Shown: piece after piece, positions 13,101 through 23,776 of the stretch
Numbering within the stretch: position 1 is the first letter of the stretch
Layout of the letters: the number at the start of each line of letters is the position of its first letter
Source: Tetracentron sinense
Lineage: Eukaryota > Streptophyta > Magnoliopsida > Trochodendrales > Trochodendraceae
NCBI GenBank assembly: GCA_015143295.1
Contig: CM026573.1
Location: 8,337,934 to 8,401,933, forward strand
Direction of reading: 5' to 3'
DNA: 64,000 nucleotides
Program-made: the position numbers and the translations under genes
The notes under the pieces: model-generated
What the model was told of the DNA's origin: nothing
Database searches by the model: none
Seen by the model: only the letters and a program-made list of their open reading frames with translations

Positions 13101-13694
13101 TCTCATTCGTGGTGTTAATACATGTTATTTAGATGCCGTAGTATTTAAAGCTCGGCTTACAGGTAGGAATCTCAACCGTAGAGTAGAACCTTTAATTACT
13201 CAAGTGGGAGCTTTCTCCTTTTCTCGACTTTTGCAAGCTTTTTCAAAAACCTTAATTGGTTTAGCTGAGGGAACTCTGACTCTATAGATTAGTGTGTGTA
13301 AGACCTACATTTTTCATCCGTGCAATTTCCTCCTTGTCGATGTAATTTCCTCCTTGTCTCTCGACTGTGTGAGTCTTTTGTCCATATATTGAGATGATAA
13401 CAGATGATGCTAGCCTTAGTTTCTTCATTTGACGAGAAAGTGGGTGAAAGAAAATAAAAGAAAAAAAACTAAAATTTTCTCTCAAAACAACCATCAAAAG
13501 ATGAAGTTTTTATGAAGAGAGTTTTTGGGAGGAAGTTTGTCACTTTTGAGAAAGTGTAAGAAAATAAAAGTGTGTTTCTTACAAATCAAACATAAAAAAA
13601 TGAGTAGTGATAGGCGGACCCATGGATCTCATTTGCTAATCTAAGGCATTCACCTATTAGTGGATGGATGTCCTCCTCTTAAATACTCACTAAC
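13101..13694. other. Spacer between twin MITEs
   Basis: A 65-codon plus ORF (13090-13287) begins in the target-site duplication and matches no family I recognise. The remainder is AT-rich and without visible structure. Confidence 0.4.
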
Positions 13695-13972
13695 CATGGT
13701 TTAAAATTTCGTAGAAATTTCGCGAAATTTCAGTTTCGGACAGCCCTACCGATATCGAAACTGGGTTTATTTCGGAAATCAGATTTCGGCCAAAATTTCG
13801 GGTGAAATTTCGGATTTCGAAAATTTCGGAATTTCGGCTGAAATCAGATTTTTTATTTTAAAATAATTTATTATTATTATTATTTAATTAAAATTCTGAA
13901 ATATTTCGAAATATTCCGAAATATTTTGAAATTTTTACTGAAATTTCGAAAAATTTATATATTAATTTTTAA

Positions 13973-14034
<62 letters not shown>

Positions 14035-14221
14035 TATTATATAAAAAATAAAAATTTTGGAATATTTTGAAATTTTGGAATATTTCGGAGAAATTTTGGA
14101 ATAATATTTTATTATTAAATGCGATTTCGGTGAGATGTTGGCCAAAATTTTGAAATTTCGGAAAATTTCGTTTCAAATGGGATATCCGAAATCAACTGAA
14201 ATTTCAAAATTTTAAACCTTG
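13695..14221. mobile_element. hAT-type MITE of the catggtttaaaattt family, copy 2
   Basis: Same termini and interior as the element at 12644, expanded by a (TA)n run of about 25 units at 13979-14028. Flanks are tcactaac (13687-13694) and tcaccaac (14222-14229), an 8-bp target duplication with one mismatch. Two family members thus inserted independently about 1 kb apart. Confidence 0.75.
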
Positions 14222-14423
14222 TCACCAACTAATTTTTTACTTTCCTACACTTTCTCACCAAACGAACGCATCCTAGGGGAAGAATGACTGCTATTACAAC
14301 CAATCAAAATAAGGAAGAAAAATGGTTTAATACTACTGAAGCTATAACTGATTGCAAAAGTAGCTAGGAAAATTTTATATATTTGTTCCTCTCATAGAGA
14401 AAGTGGGGAAGAGATAAACAAAG

Positions 14424-14693
14424 GTACGTTTGGTGAAACTAGTCTAAAAAGAAGTGTTTATTTGAAAATTATGCTTAGTTAGACTTTAGATTGTTAAGTT
14501 GAAGGTTAATTGAATATCTACATTTTAGAGATTTTATGGGTAAAATGTAAAAACCTTTACTTTAAAAAGTTTTACCTCTAAAATCTCTAAAATGTAGATA
14601 TGCAATTAACTTTGAACTTAACAATTTAAAGTCCAACTAAGCATAATTTTCAAACATAAACTTCTTTTTAGATTAGTGTTATCAAATGCCATC
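14424..14693. mobile_element. Foldback MITE, ~270 bp
   Basis: The two halves are reverse complements over more than 100 bases. For example gaaaattatgcttagttaga (14464-14483) pairs with its complement near 14634-14653, and acattttagagattttatgg pairs across the centre near 14560. The ends ggtacgtttggtga / atcaaatgccatcta resemble common plant MITE termini. Confidence 0.7.
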
Positions 14694-14738
14694 TAAGGTT
14701 GACATTTTCCTATACAATTGATATTAGTTCTCAACTTC

Positions 14739-14885
14739 TGCTCCGTTTGTTTCGATGTAAAATAGGGAAAAACAAATGAAATTTATGGAAAATGTCAATT
14801 ATCTTGTAGAACAAAAACACAAAAAATGACATTTTCTGTAGAATTCTTTTGTTTTCCCCTATTTTACATCAAAACATATGGAGCA
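14739..14885. mobile_element. Small foldback MITE (~147 bp), family copy 1
   Basis: Inverted termini tgctccgtttgtttcgatgt / acatcaaaacatatggagca enclose gtaaaataggg and its complement. Related elements with the same plan lie at 48119-48267 and, more distantly, 48592-48737. Confidence 0.7.
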
Positions 14886-15005
14886 TTCGTCAAAACCATG
14901 GTACTACTAAATGAAATCAGAACCTAAAAAAAATCAAAACCACAACTTTAGTTTAGACGGTGAGGAGTGCCCTCTTTAGTGAGGGTGGTGGTCCTGAGCC
15001 ACAAT

Positions 15006-15494
15006 TTGTGGTTGTCAATGGATCGGATCATGATCCGGATCCGATTAACCGGACTTTGGACTCTATATGTGATCCGTCGGATCGGATATGGATCAGACTG
15101 GTGAAATCCGATTATAATCAAATCGGATCTGGATATAAGGTGATCCGATCCGATTGAAATCCGATCCGATTATATTAACTTTTTAAAATAATTTTAAATA
15201 TATTTAATAGATCTTTTTATACATAAAGTATTAATTTTAAAAAAATTAACATTAATTAAAGTTAATTAAGGTAATATTAGATTTTTATATTATTAAAATA
15301 GAGTTTTTTTTTAAAAAATTTACCTTAATCGGATTAGATCGGATCGGATTCGGATATTAAAAATATAAACGGACTTGGATTCGGATCGATTAATTTGTCA
15401 GATCTCCGATCGGATTCGGATCTGTCGGATTCTTAATCGGATCGGATTCGGATCTATGCAGATCTCGTCCGAATTCGACCCGTTGATAGCCCTA
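15006..15494. mobile_element. GATCCG-rich MITE, copy 1 (~489 bp)
   Basis: The interior is packed with ggatcggat / atccgatccg motifs on both arms. The ends are roughly complementary: ggttgtcaatggatc at the left, gacccgttgatagccct at the right. Flanks gccacaat (14998-15005) and gccacaaa (15495-15502) look like an 8-bp target duplication with one mismatch. A relative with atccgaat motifs is at 58307. Confidence 0.65.
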
Positions 15495-15502
15495 GCCACA
15501 AA

Positions 15503-16010
15503 TCCTCCATGTTGTACCATATGCCTATTTTGTCTGCCTCGACATATTCTAATCTTGTGTTTTCTTTTTAAGTATAAAGTCAATTTTTTTATATTTTAAG
15601 AAATTAAAAAAATGCCTGTCATAATTTGATTGGTATGTCTACGCTCCTATAGCAAAAATGGGGATTTGAACAAGTATACATTGCAACAAAAGAACAAAAA
15701 TAGGTTTTCACAAACAAGTATTCAACGCAATAAAAGAAAGACTTTGCTAATGAGACCCTCTTAGGGCGGAGACCACCGAGAGCATGATTTCAGGTGCCCA
15801 TTTCACATGGTAGGCTCCACCTGAAATCCTGCTCTAAGAGAGCATGGTCTCGGCCCTATGAGGGTCTCCAAAGCTTTATCCATAAAAGAATGCTCCAAAC
15901 CAAATGACCTAAACCGTAGCTTGCTTTTGAAGTACCAAGTCATCATTTTCTAAGATTTAAGGTAGCTTGTGTTTACCAAGTTATTATTTTCTAAAATTTA
16001 AGGAGGGAAC
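15503..16010. other. Intergenic, one small inverted repeat
   Basis: Around 15761-15875 an imperfect inverted repeat (gagaccctcttagggcggagacc / ggtctcggccctatgagggtctc) encloses a second one (ggtgcccatttcacatgg...), again a MITE-like foldback. Nothing else is recognisable. Confidence 0.5.
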
Positions 16011-16310
16011 ATCATAGGCTTGGCCCATGGTTGTGTGTCTCCCTTTGGGGTGGTCTAACTCGGGTTCAAGTCTTGGTGTGGCTGATGAGCGCCCACCATG
16101 AGTACTAACCCCCATAGGGGTGGTTAACGAATCATGTTGTTGGTGAAAAGCTCAAGCTTGACTTGTTAAAAGCCCGCTCAAGTTTGTTTATTTAATAAAC
16201 AAGTCAATCCCGAATTAGATTTTCAAGCTCGTTACACAAAGTTTGATCACGGCAAGTACTCAGCTCGTTAAAAGTTCAACTCGATTATATATATATATTT
16301 CGACACTTAA
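16011..16310 (+). repeat. SINE-like head followed by an agctcg-family fragment
   Basis: 16017-16085 has tRNA-like boxes (tggcccatggttgtgtgtctcc and cgggttcaagtc). From 16119 the sequence aggggtggttaacgaa...agctcaagcttgac...taataaacaagtc belongs to the same family as the element nested at 33831. Its right end is not clear. Confidence 0.4.
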
Positions 16311-16439
16311 AATACTATAAAATATTTAAAATGTACTTGCTTTATTTAAATACTAAATTTTAGTATATTAATTATAAACCAGTAAAGATAAGATTAATGG
16401 TATATAATCTATTTTACATGATAATAATACCCCTTTATA

Positions 16440-18258
16440 CGATTATAAAATGAGATGGACAAGATCTATCAATTGAACGGTTCAGATCGATTAACACACA
16501 TACACGCGCACATACCTAATTCTAGTTGCTGCTGCATAGTATGCTTTGTGGGCCCACAGTTTCCATTCTCTAATTCTGTGTACTGCAACCCCAGTACCAA
16601 AATCCTTACCCTTACCGGTGCCAAAAAGAGCCCGTACCAACAAATATTGACTTTTCAGTTTTCTTGACAGGTAAATTCGTATTCTCTTTCTTGATTTTTT
16701 TTTTCTTTTTTTCTGAATATTTTTTTTTGATATTTTTCCTTTATCTTTTATTTTCTAATTAGCTTAGAATAGAAAAGATAATTCCGTGAATTTCTTTATT
16801 CATTTTGGAATTCCTTAAATTTAGAGAAACACCCTTTTCGAATTTTTTTTCTTGAAATGAAGGGTGAATAACAATGGATTATCTAAACTTATTACGAACT
16901 TAATACATTTTATATTAATCTCTCTGTTCTCATTCAATCAATGATTTTCTTGGAATGGATCAATGAAACAGAAGAACCCATTTGTTTTTTAGTCACTATG
17001 ACGGTAAATATGCTCTTTCTTGGATACATTCTATACGCTAGGTAGGTTTCGATGGATTGTCTGCTCTGTTTAGTACTGTATTTTAATACCCATGACGGAT
17101 TTTCTAAGGTTTATCCAATTGTATTGACTTTTATGTAATTTTAATAATCATTTATGTTAATATAAAACGATTTAATGAATTTTTTTTGGTGGTTTTTTGC
17201 TATTGAACGCCTCTCAGGCTCTTCCTGGAAAGTGTGGATATAGGTCATATATTAGTTTTGATACCTATCAATAGGTTATAGCAATTGACTTCCCATTTTT
17301 GGAAAAAAATAAGCTGTACTCTGTTGGGGTTTCTATATTTATCCATCTTGTTTGAAGTTGCCTTGACATCTCTCTCTCTCTCTCTCATTTCCATCTTGCC
17401 CCTTGTAAGAAGAGATTAAGTAAGTTTCTCAAACTGTCTTGTTTTTGTGTATAATTGTTACTTGAGTTCTGAACTTTGGTGAGTTTCTTGTTCTGAATGC
17501 TGAGTTTCAATTTTAGTTTTTCTTTTTCCAATTTATGATCAGAAGTTTTGAACTCTTCAGAGATTTCAAGTTGTTTGATGTTACAAATTCTCTTCTGAAA
17601 TTATGGACTTGCAAAATAATCTGCTTAGGAAGATGGGATCCTTTTAATGTATCTGGTACTTGCAACAGGGATTTTGCTGTCTCGGTGTCGTTTATTCATT
17701 CATATTCTTGTTTTTAATCAATTTATCTGGATTTTCTCTATAAGTTTGTGTACATAGCAAAAGAAAATATTCATGTCTTCGCATCGGAATTTGAAAATTA
17801 GAAACTGCCCTAAAAACTGTTAAGCATTTCATGCTTCTCCTTTTTTCCCCTGTATATATATATATATTATGTTTTGATACTAGTCTAAGATTTTACTTAT
17901 TGTTCTTGGGTAGGGGAGTTTTGCGGTGGGGGTGGGGTATGTTACAACTCAAATACTCAAGTTTTTGTTATTTGAGTTGCCCCCCAGATCGCACAGAGTT
18001 ATTTACTTTTTCTCTTTGTATAACTTTATCTTACAATACCTAGAATCACTAAATTCATTCATGGTCTTCAGACATATGGAAAATTGGATACTGTGAAGGG
18101 AGAATGGTAACTGGTTTATTAGTCATGAGTTTTTATGATCATGCTATTTTGGACAGCTTTCGTATAGCAAACTATGCTAGCGCTAATATATTACAGTAGA
18201 AAGTATGAATATCTCCTTCTAATCGCTTTCTTCCGTTCTTTGGAGGATATTAGAGAGT
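16440..18258 (+). promoter_or_regulatory. Probable promoter, 5' UTR exon and 5' UTR intron of HIR copy 2
   Basis: A strong donor, gacag|gtaaatt, lies near 16671. An acceptor-like gatattag occurs at 18253, five bases before the HIR start codon. The T-rich stretch between them has no coding capacity beyond short ORFs. This parallels HIR copy 1. The transcription start cannot be placed; a pyrimidine-rich (TC)n run sits near 17368-17386. Confidence 0.4.
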
Positions 18259-20769
18259 ATGGGTAATCTATTTTGCTGTATACAAGTGGACCAATCCACA
18301 GTAGCTATCAAGGAGGTATTTGGCAAGTTTGATGAAGTACTTGAGCCCGGATGCCATTGCCTACCTTGGTTCCTTGGGAGACAGCTGGCCGGCCATCTCT
18401 CACTTAGGTTGCAGCAGTTGGATGTGCGTTGTGAGACCAAGACAAAGGTTTGTCCATTCTCTAACTGTCATAGTGACTTAACCTCAATTCCCATGCCTTG
18501 TTCTTTAATTGCTTTGTGGTTAACTTGGATTAATCCACTTTCACATGTTAATTTTTTTAAAAAGTTTGTATGGGAACAAAGTTTGTGCTACTATAATTTT
18601 CTGTCTGGCCTTATAGCTAATTTCCTTTCTCTATATTGCTTAGACTTGTTTATATTGAGGAATATTGGGATATTGTACTCATGGTGGACACATTAAAATT
18701 TGAGAGGCACCCACTCAATGGTGCTAACCTAGTGAAGCAATCTATTTTGATTCAGATTGCTTTTTCTATGATGTTAATTGGTTGAGTTGTTTATAAATTC
18801 ATACTATTGCTATGGAGTTTAAATCTGTGTAAGTAATTCCGTAATAAGTGTTGGATACCACTTGTCTATAGGATTATTAAGAGCAAAGTTCATAATTATG
18901 TTGCTCCTGAGCTACAAGTTTTTGGTTGCGTAAGAAGAATGACTTACCCGTTGAAGATTAGTGCAAAAATGAAAAATATGTCCACCTCTCCTGGTTCATC
19001 AGAGTTCATGGGTGAGGCTCCATTGAGATATCACTAAACACCTTCCAGCTTGTTAAAATCTGAGATGATTCTATGCTATGGTCTTCATTAGCTTGGGAGA
19101 ACAATTGTATTGTTAGTTTCATAAGATAAATATGACAAGACCTGCTAAAAGTGTCGATCACTCATGTTCCAAAAAGATCTAGCCTATGCATCAAGACAAA
19201 CATTAAATGTGAAAACTAGAACTAAAGGACCTGATGGTCTTCTTAGGGCCCGTTTGGCATCACTCCCAAGGAACAATTCTTTATTCTCTGGGAATAAAAA
19301 CGCAAGAGTTTCTATTCCTGAATTTCTATTCCCAGGGAATAGCGAATCGTTCCTTGGGAGTGATGCCAAACGGGCACTTACTTTCCCATTTCCTGACAAT
19401 TTTACTAATGTTTCCTGGCTACAGACTGCATTAACTTATTGTATCAATATGATAATTCATATGAAGGACATAGTGATGTGGTAGTAAAATGTGACTTGCG
19501 CCTTTGTGGCTCCAATTAGATGATCAATCTGTTGTCATTTGGTCTACAGGACAATGTTTTTGTCAATGTTGTTGCATCTATACAATACCGTCCCCTCGCC
19601 GATAAGGCAAGTGATGCTTTCTACAAACTCAGCAACACAAGGGCCCAAATCCAGGCTTATGTTTTTGATGGTATGAGCTACAAACTGCTAACTGGGTACT
19701 ATAATGAGAAATACATATTTAATGTATTCACACACGTGTGTGTGAATGGGTGCATTACATTTCAAACTTGATTTTTGTCATTGGAAAGAGTGACAAGTTG
19801 AACCAGGCTTGCTTGCTCCATTTTGCAGTAATCAGAGCAAGTGTTCCAAAGCTCAATCTGGATGATGCTTTTGAGCAAAAGAACGAAATTGCAAAAGCTG
19901 TGGAGAATGAACTGGAAAAGGTAATCCTTTTGGTTAGATAAATATTTATATAATATTCTGGATCCCACTTTTCAGCTCGCCTGATTCTGTTGATTCGCTC
20001 TATATGGGTTCACAGGCTATGTCTGCTTATGGGTATGAGATTGTACAGACCCTCATTGTTGACATAGAGCCGGATGAGCACGTAAAGCGGGCAATGAATG
20101 AGATCAATGCTGGTAAGATATCTATTCTCTCATTAAATTGATCAAGTTATTGGAATACATTTTGGGCGATAATTTGATTAGGACGGGTAGACGGTATGGT
20201 ACGGCCCATTTCTACCTGTATTCTGTATGTGTTGAATGTACAGACTGGACCATTCAATATAGATTTTTTTTTTGTTGGCCTATTCAAATGGTTAGTCCTG
20301 ACCCCATGTGTACCAATGAGAAGCAACTCAAGTCTGTGTACCAGTAACACATAATAACTTAGCCATGCAGATTTTTCATACTAAATTTTCTAGTAATTTC
20401 ACTTTTTCTCAGCTGCAAGAATGAGGATGGCAGCTAATGAAAAGGCAGAGGCAGAGAAAATTCTACAGATAAAACGAGCCGAGGGTGAGGCTGAGTCTAA
20501 GTATCTATCAGGGTTGGGTATTGCCCGCCAGCGCCAGGCGATAGTGGATGGTCTGAGAGAGTGTTTTAGGCTTCTCAGTCAATGTGCCAGGGACCACTGC
20601 TAAGGATGTTATGGACATGGTTCTTGTCACTCAGTATTTTGACACCATGAAGGAAATTGGTGCTTCCTCAAAATCCTCAGCAGTGTTCATCCCACATGGA
20701 CCTGGTTCCGTTCGTGACGTTGCCACCCAGATCCGAGATGGACTGCTTCAGGCATCCTCTACCCAGTAA
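18259..20769 (+). CDS. HIR protein, copy 2, with frameshift in the last exon
   Basis: Tandem paralogue of the HIR gene at 8731, with the same five exons: 18259-18447, 19550-19670, 19829-19920, 20016-20112 and 20413-20769. The first four match copy 1 exactly in length and all borders are GT-AG. It starts MGNLFCC, keeping Gly2 and Cys residues for acylation. In exon 5, near 20555-20562 (a gagaga run), two bases are missing relative to copy 1. The frame is lost after VDGLRE and stops at 20601. The proper frame resumes at once and runs to the stop at 20769 with FIPHGPG conserved. As read, the product would be about 230 residues, lacking the C-terminal ~70. Either a young pseudogene allele or a sequencing/assembly slip; all else looks under constraint. 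Confidence 0.85.
19246..19377. mobile_element. Tourist-like MITE in HIR copy 2 intron 1
   Basis: 132 bp with near-perfect terminal inverted repeats (gcccgtttggcatcactccc and its complement ending at 19375). It is flanked by tta at 19243-19245 and 19378-19380. A TTA duplication is the mark of PIF/Harbinger-mobilised Tourist elements. Truncated relatives of the left end occur near 35808 and 41449. Confidence 0.85.
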
Positions 20770-21730
20770 TATACTTGCTCAAGGTTTTTCCATATGGTGT
20801 TGAAACAAGGCGTTATTCGTTATCTGTATGTAGCGTCTTTTTTTGTTTAACTGTTGGCTATGGTATAGTACATTATCTACATAAGTTTGGATGTGATGAA
20901 CTATAGTTATGTTTGAGCTATGAGATTTGCAGCAAAAATTAAATATTGGCTTTATGCATTTCCTCAATTTAAGGTTGTGGGATTTTAAAGGAACCTAAAC
21001 TTTTCAAGGAATTACGTTCCAAGAGAGAATTGCTTTCATTATAAAGGTTTTGTTTCCAACTCCTTTGGAAACTCAGGACTGTGATAGAGAAGGTTCTATC
21101 TATCTCTGAAATCTTTTGCATCCCTATTTCCATGGCAAGATCCTCACTTCCATGAAAAGCTTTCATCTCTGCAAAACTTGGCCCATGGAGGCCATTTATA
21201 GCTTTGTTCTCCATTGCTGAAAATTATCTGGGCCGGGCTATTGGCGGCAAAGGAAACATACAAAGCAAAACCCAGGTGGCAAATGATGACCAAACAACCA
21301 GACCTAACCCAGATCAAGGAGAGGCAACATCTCCAGTTACTCAAAGTCATTCCTAATTTGATACCAAGAGAGAATGCCATTGAAGATTTGCTTTACATTA
21401 AATTTCCAGGCCTTACATTGACACAGTGAGAATGGCATTGAAGATTTTTTTTTCCTTTTTCATTTTTTACTGAAAAAATCCTGGGAAGCAGTCCTTGCCC
21501 CATCCTATTCCACTAACCCAGAACAGATACTAATCTTACTAACTGGGGTAGCGGTCTAACTGTGCAACATGCATGCAACAATGGTGATATAATGACTTAG
21601 CTTGCTAAACAACAAAAACATGTACAAAAGAGTCGAACAAAGTTACAAGGTATTGATACCAAAAAAAGAATCTCTTTAATATTTTAGCTGTGCATACAAA
21701 AAAAAATCTATCATCATCAAAATACCACTA
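20770..21730. other. 3' flank of HIR copy 2, no gene; shared repeat at 21245-21415
   Basis: No recognisable gene. The stretch 21245-21415 (aaacatacaaagcaaaaccc ... gaggcaacatctcc ... gatttgctttaca) is similar to 44635-44800 inside a VDAC intron, in the same orientation. It is therefore a dispersed repeat or a copied fragment. Confidence 0.5.
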
Positions 21731-21739
21731 CTTCATCGA

Positions 21740-21895
21740 AATGGTCAGATTCGGGTTGGGTGTCTCATTGCCCAAATGTCAGAACCCAAGCCCAATTATT
21801 GGGTTGGGCCAGGCGCCCCTTTCCAGTGCTTATCCAGTCTTGAACGCCATGTTGTCCATTCCTCTTGTTTCTGCTGTAAGTGAGTTAATTGAAGT
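21740..21895 (-). pseudogene. SIN3-like gene fragment (HDAC-interaction domain)
   Basis: On minus the frame reads THLQQKQEEWTTWRSRLDKHW. This matches the conserved LTRLKQKQEEW..C block of plant SIN3-like proteins and the last exon of the gene at 27137. Similarity continues downstream of the coding part (around 21640-21780 against 27000-27130), so a gene 3' end was copied rather than a processed mRNA. It is cut at about 21895, next to a Helitron-like 5' end (tctcattctactaaataaaa, 21906). Confidence 0.65.
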
Positions 21896-21905
21896 ATATA
21901 TATAT

Positions 21906-21945
21906 ATCTCATTCTACTAAATAAAAGTATAAGGAGTAACCTCAA
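21906..21945 (+). mobile_element. Possible Helitron 5' terminus
   Basis: An A precedes tctcattctactaaataaaa, followed by gtataaggag. This closely resembles the 5' end of the Helitron at 23777 (tcttctactaataaaagtat). A matching 3' end was not found, so the extent is unknown. Confidence 0.4.
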
Positions 21946-22339
21946 CTTTATATAAACTTTATATAGACATAATTATCCTTCACATTATTTTATTGCTGAT
22001 AAAGTAAACATTATATTAATAAATAGAGAGAATATATTAATAAATAGAGAGAAGTTTAAGACTAATTTTTATAGTGGTTCTTAGGGATAGTATGACCATT
22101 TAGAAATTTCATTAATGGCAATCTGTGTAAATAATAAGCAAATAAATTTAAGAAGAAATTACTATGAGAGTCCATACCACGTATGTACACATCCATGTTT
22201 AATCTTGTCCCCTTTGATTTCATGCTTTCAATTCCGTTTACGAAGAGATACCTTCTTCAAGATCGACCCAAGAACCCAAAACTGAAGCTTTTAGTGTTCT
22301 TCTGTTTTGAGAAAACGATTGCCATAGAGCAGCTTCAAG

Positions 22340-22640
22340 GAGATTAGCAGCTGTCCTCATAGAGATATGCATCTTAGAACAAACCAAATAAAGAAAAGGG
22401 TGGTTCGGATAAGCTGCAAGAGAGGAAGACTATCTTCTTCTCGGTGGAGTCTCTGACGATGAAAACCAGAAAGAGGACGACAACTCGAGCATGATGGCTG
22501 TTACGTACCTTTAATAAGTAAATTGATCTTCTGCACCTCATCAGGCCGATCTTTTGAGGAGTATTGGTCAAGGCACTTATCAATGGTATCAGAGCCAGAC
22601 ACCACGTCATGAGTTTGAGTACAGAAAGAGCTACCTGGAG
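22340..22640 (+). mobile_element. Orphan LTR end with tRNA-Met primer binding site
   Basis: tggtatcagagcc at 22584-22596 is the standard plant primer binding site complementary to initiator tRNA-Met. It is preceded by one base and a CA end (ttatca, ending 22582) as expected of a 5' LTR. The LTR start and the rest of the element were not found. The following ~250 bases have no retroviral-type ORF, so it is a remnant or a miniature element. Confidence 0.6.
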
Positions 22641-22919
22641 AGGGTTATGGAAAACAGGTCGGAGAAGTGCCCCACCCCAGATTGAAAGCCACCGCGAAAA
22701 GGGCTACCCACCAACATGTCATGCTCTTTAATCAACTACAGTTTCTCTTAAACACGGCAACCCATGACCACATTGATCAAACCTCATTCAAAATCAAAAA
22801 CCTACAGTTCATACGAAGAGAACTTCCCGTGGACAAGGGAGTGCTTAAATTAGGGTAAATCTTTAAAGCCAATTTTTAGCTATTTGTAAAAAAAAAAAAA
22901 CCCTATATTTTCAGCTATT

Positions 22920-23720
22920 TATTAATGGGAAATGGAAAACGGACCCGGGTCAACTTAGAGCTGATCCCAATGACCTCAATGGTCCAAGTCCCCTTTTTAC
23001 CATCCATCAACTGTAGTTAACCCCTTAGGGTTAAGCAATCTCATCATGGTTTTTAGACAAAAAAACACAAAAACAAAAATACTTATTTTAATTTAATTAA
23101 GTTTAACCATGGTTAAACAGAGGTTAAAAGGGACATGGAACACTTGGGGTCCGCTTCTGATCAGGACTCTTTGTAAATACCCCTTGTGTTTTGTGATTAT
23201 GGCCTACTAACTTTTAAAACTTTTGCAAATCCATCCTTCCATTCAAAAATTAGTTAACCGGTGTTAATTTTTATATGAAATGGCCGTTTTCACTTTGTTT
23301 TAATGGTTTGGAAGGAACTCACACCTCTATAGGGCACCACGTGTCCCATTTATCCTCCTTTAATTGGGGTTAAGCTTAATTGAACTAAGGTTAATATTTT
23401 TAGAAAAATCTAAAAAGGTTAGATGGATAACCTCAAGAGTGAGTGAATCTTAACCACGGTTAGTGAGTGTTAAAGAGACACATGACGGCTTGTAGAGTCT
23501 TTTAATTATGGTTAAGCATAATCAACCTAAGGTTAAATTTTTTATATATTTTTTCTAAAATCCAAGGTTAGAAGCATAAACCCTAGGGGTGAGTGAATAT
23601 TAACCACTATTAGTGGTGTTAAAAGGGACATGTGGTGGCTTGTAGAGCCTCCTTTTAACGGTGGTTAGCCATAATTATTCTAAGGTCAATGTTTTTTTTC
23701 TAAAATCCTCATCGTTTATT
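22920..23720. repeat. Cluster of gttaagattcactaaccc-family repeats
   Basis: Repeated pieces such as cttagggttaagcaatct, gtgagtgaatcttaaccacg and gttaaaagggacatg alternate here. They are the same words found at 1250, 4400, 30400-33000, 38500-39000 and 57660-58290. They look like several overlapping decayed foldback elements. Confidence 0.6.
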
Positions 23721-23776
23721 TACATACATAAAATATCATATATATTGTATACCATTTTATTATTTCTATCTATCTA

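Noticed and set aside
13090-13287. 65-codon plus ORF between the twin MITEs
   Set aside because: It begins in the MITE target duplication and matches no family I know; too short to call.
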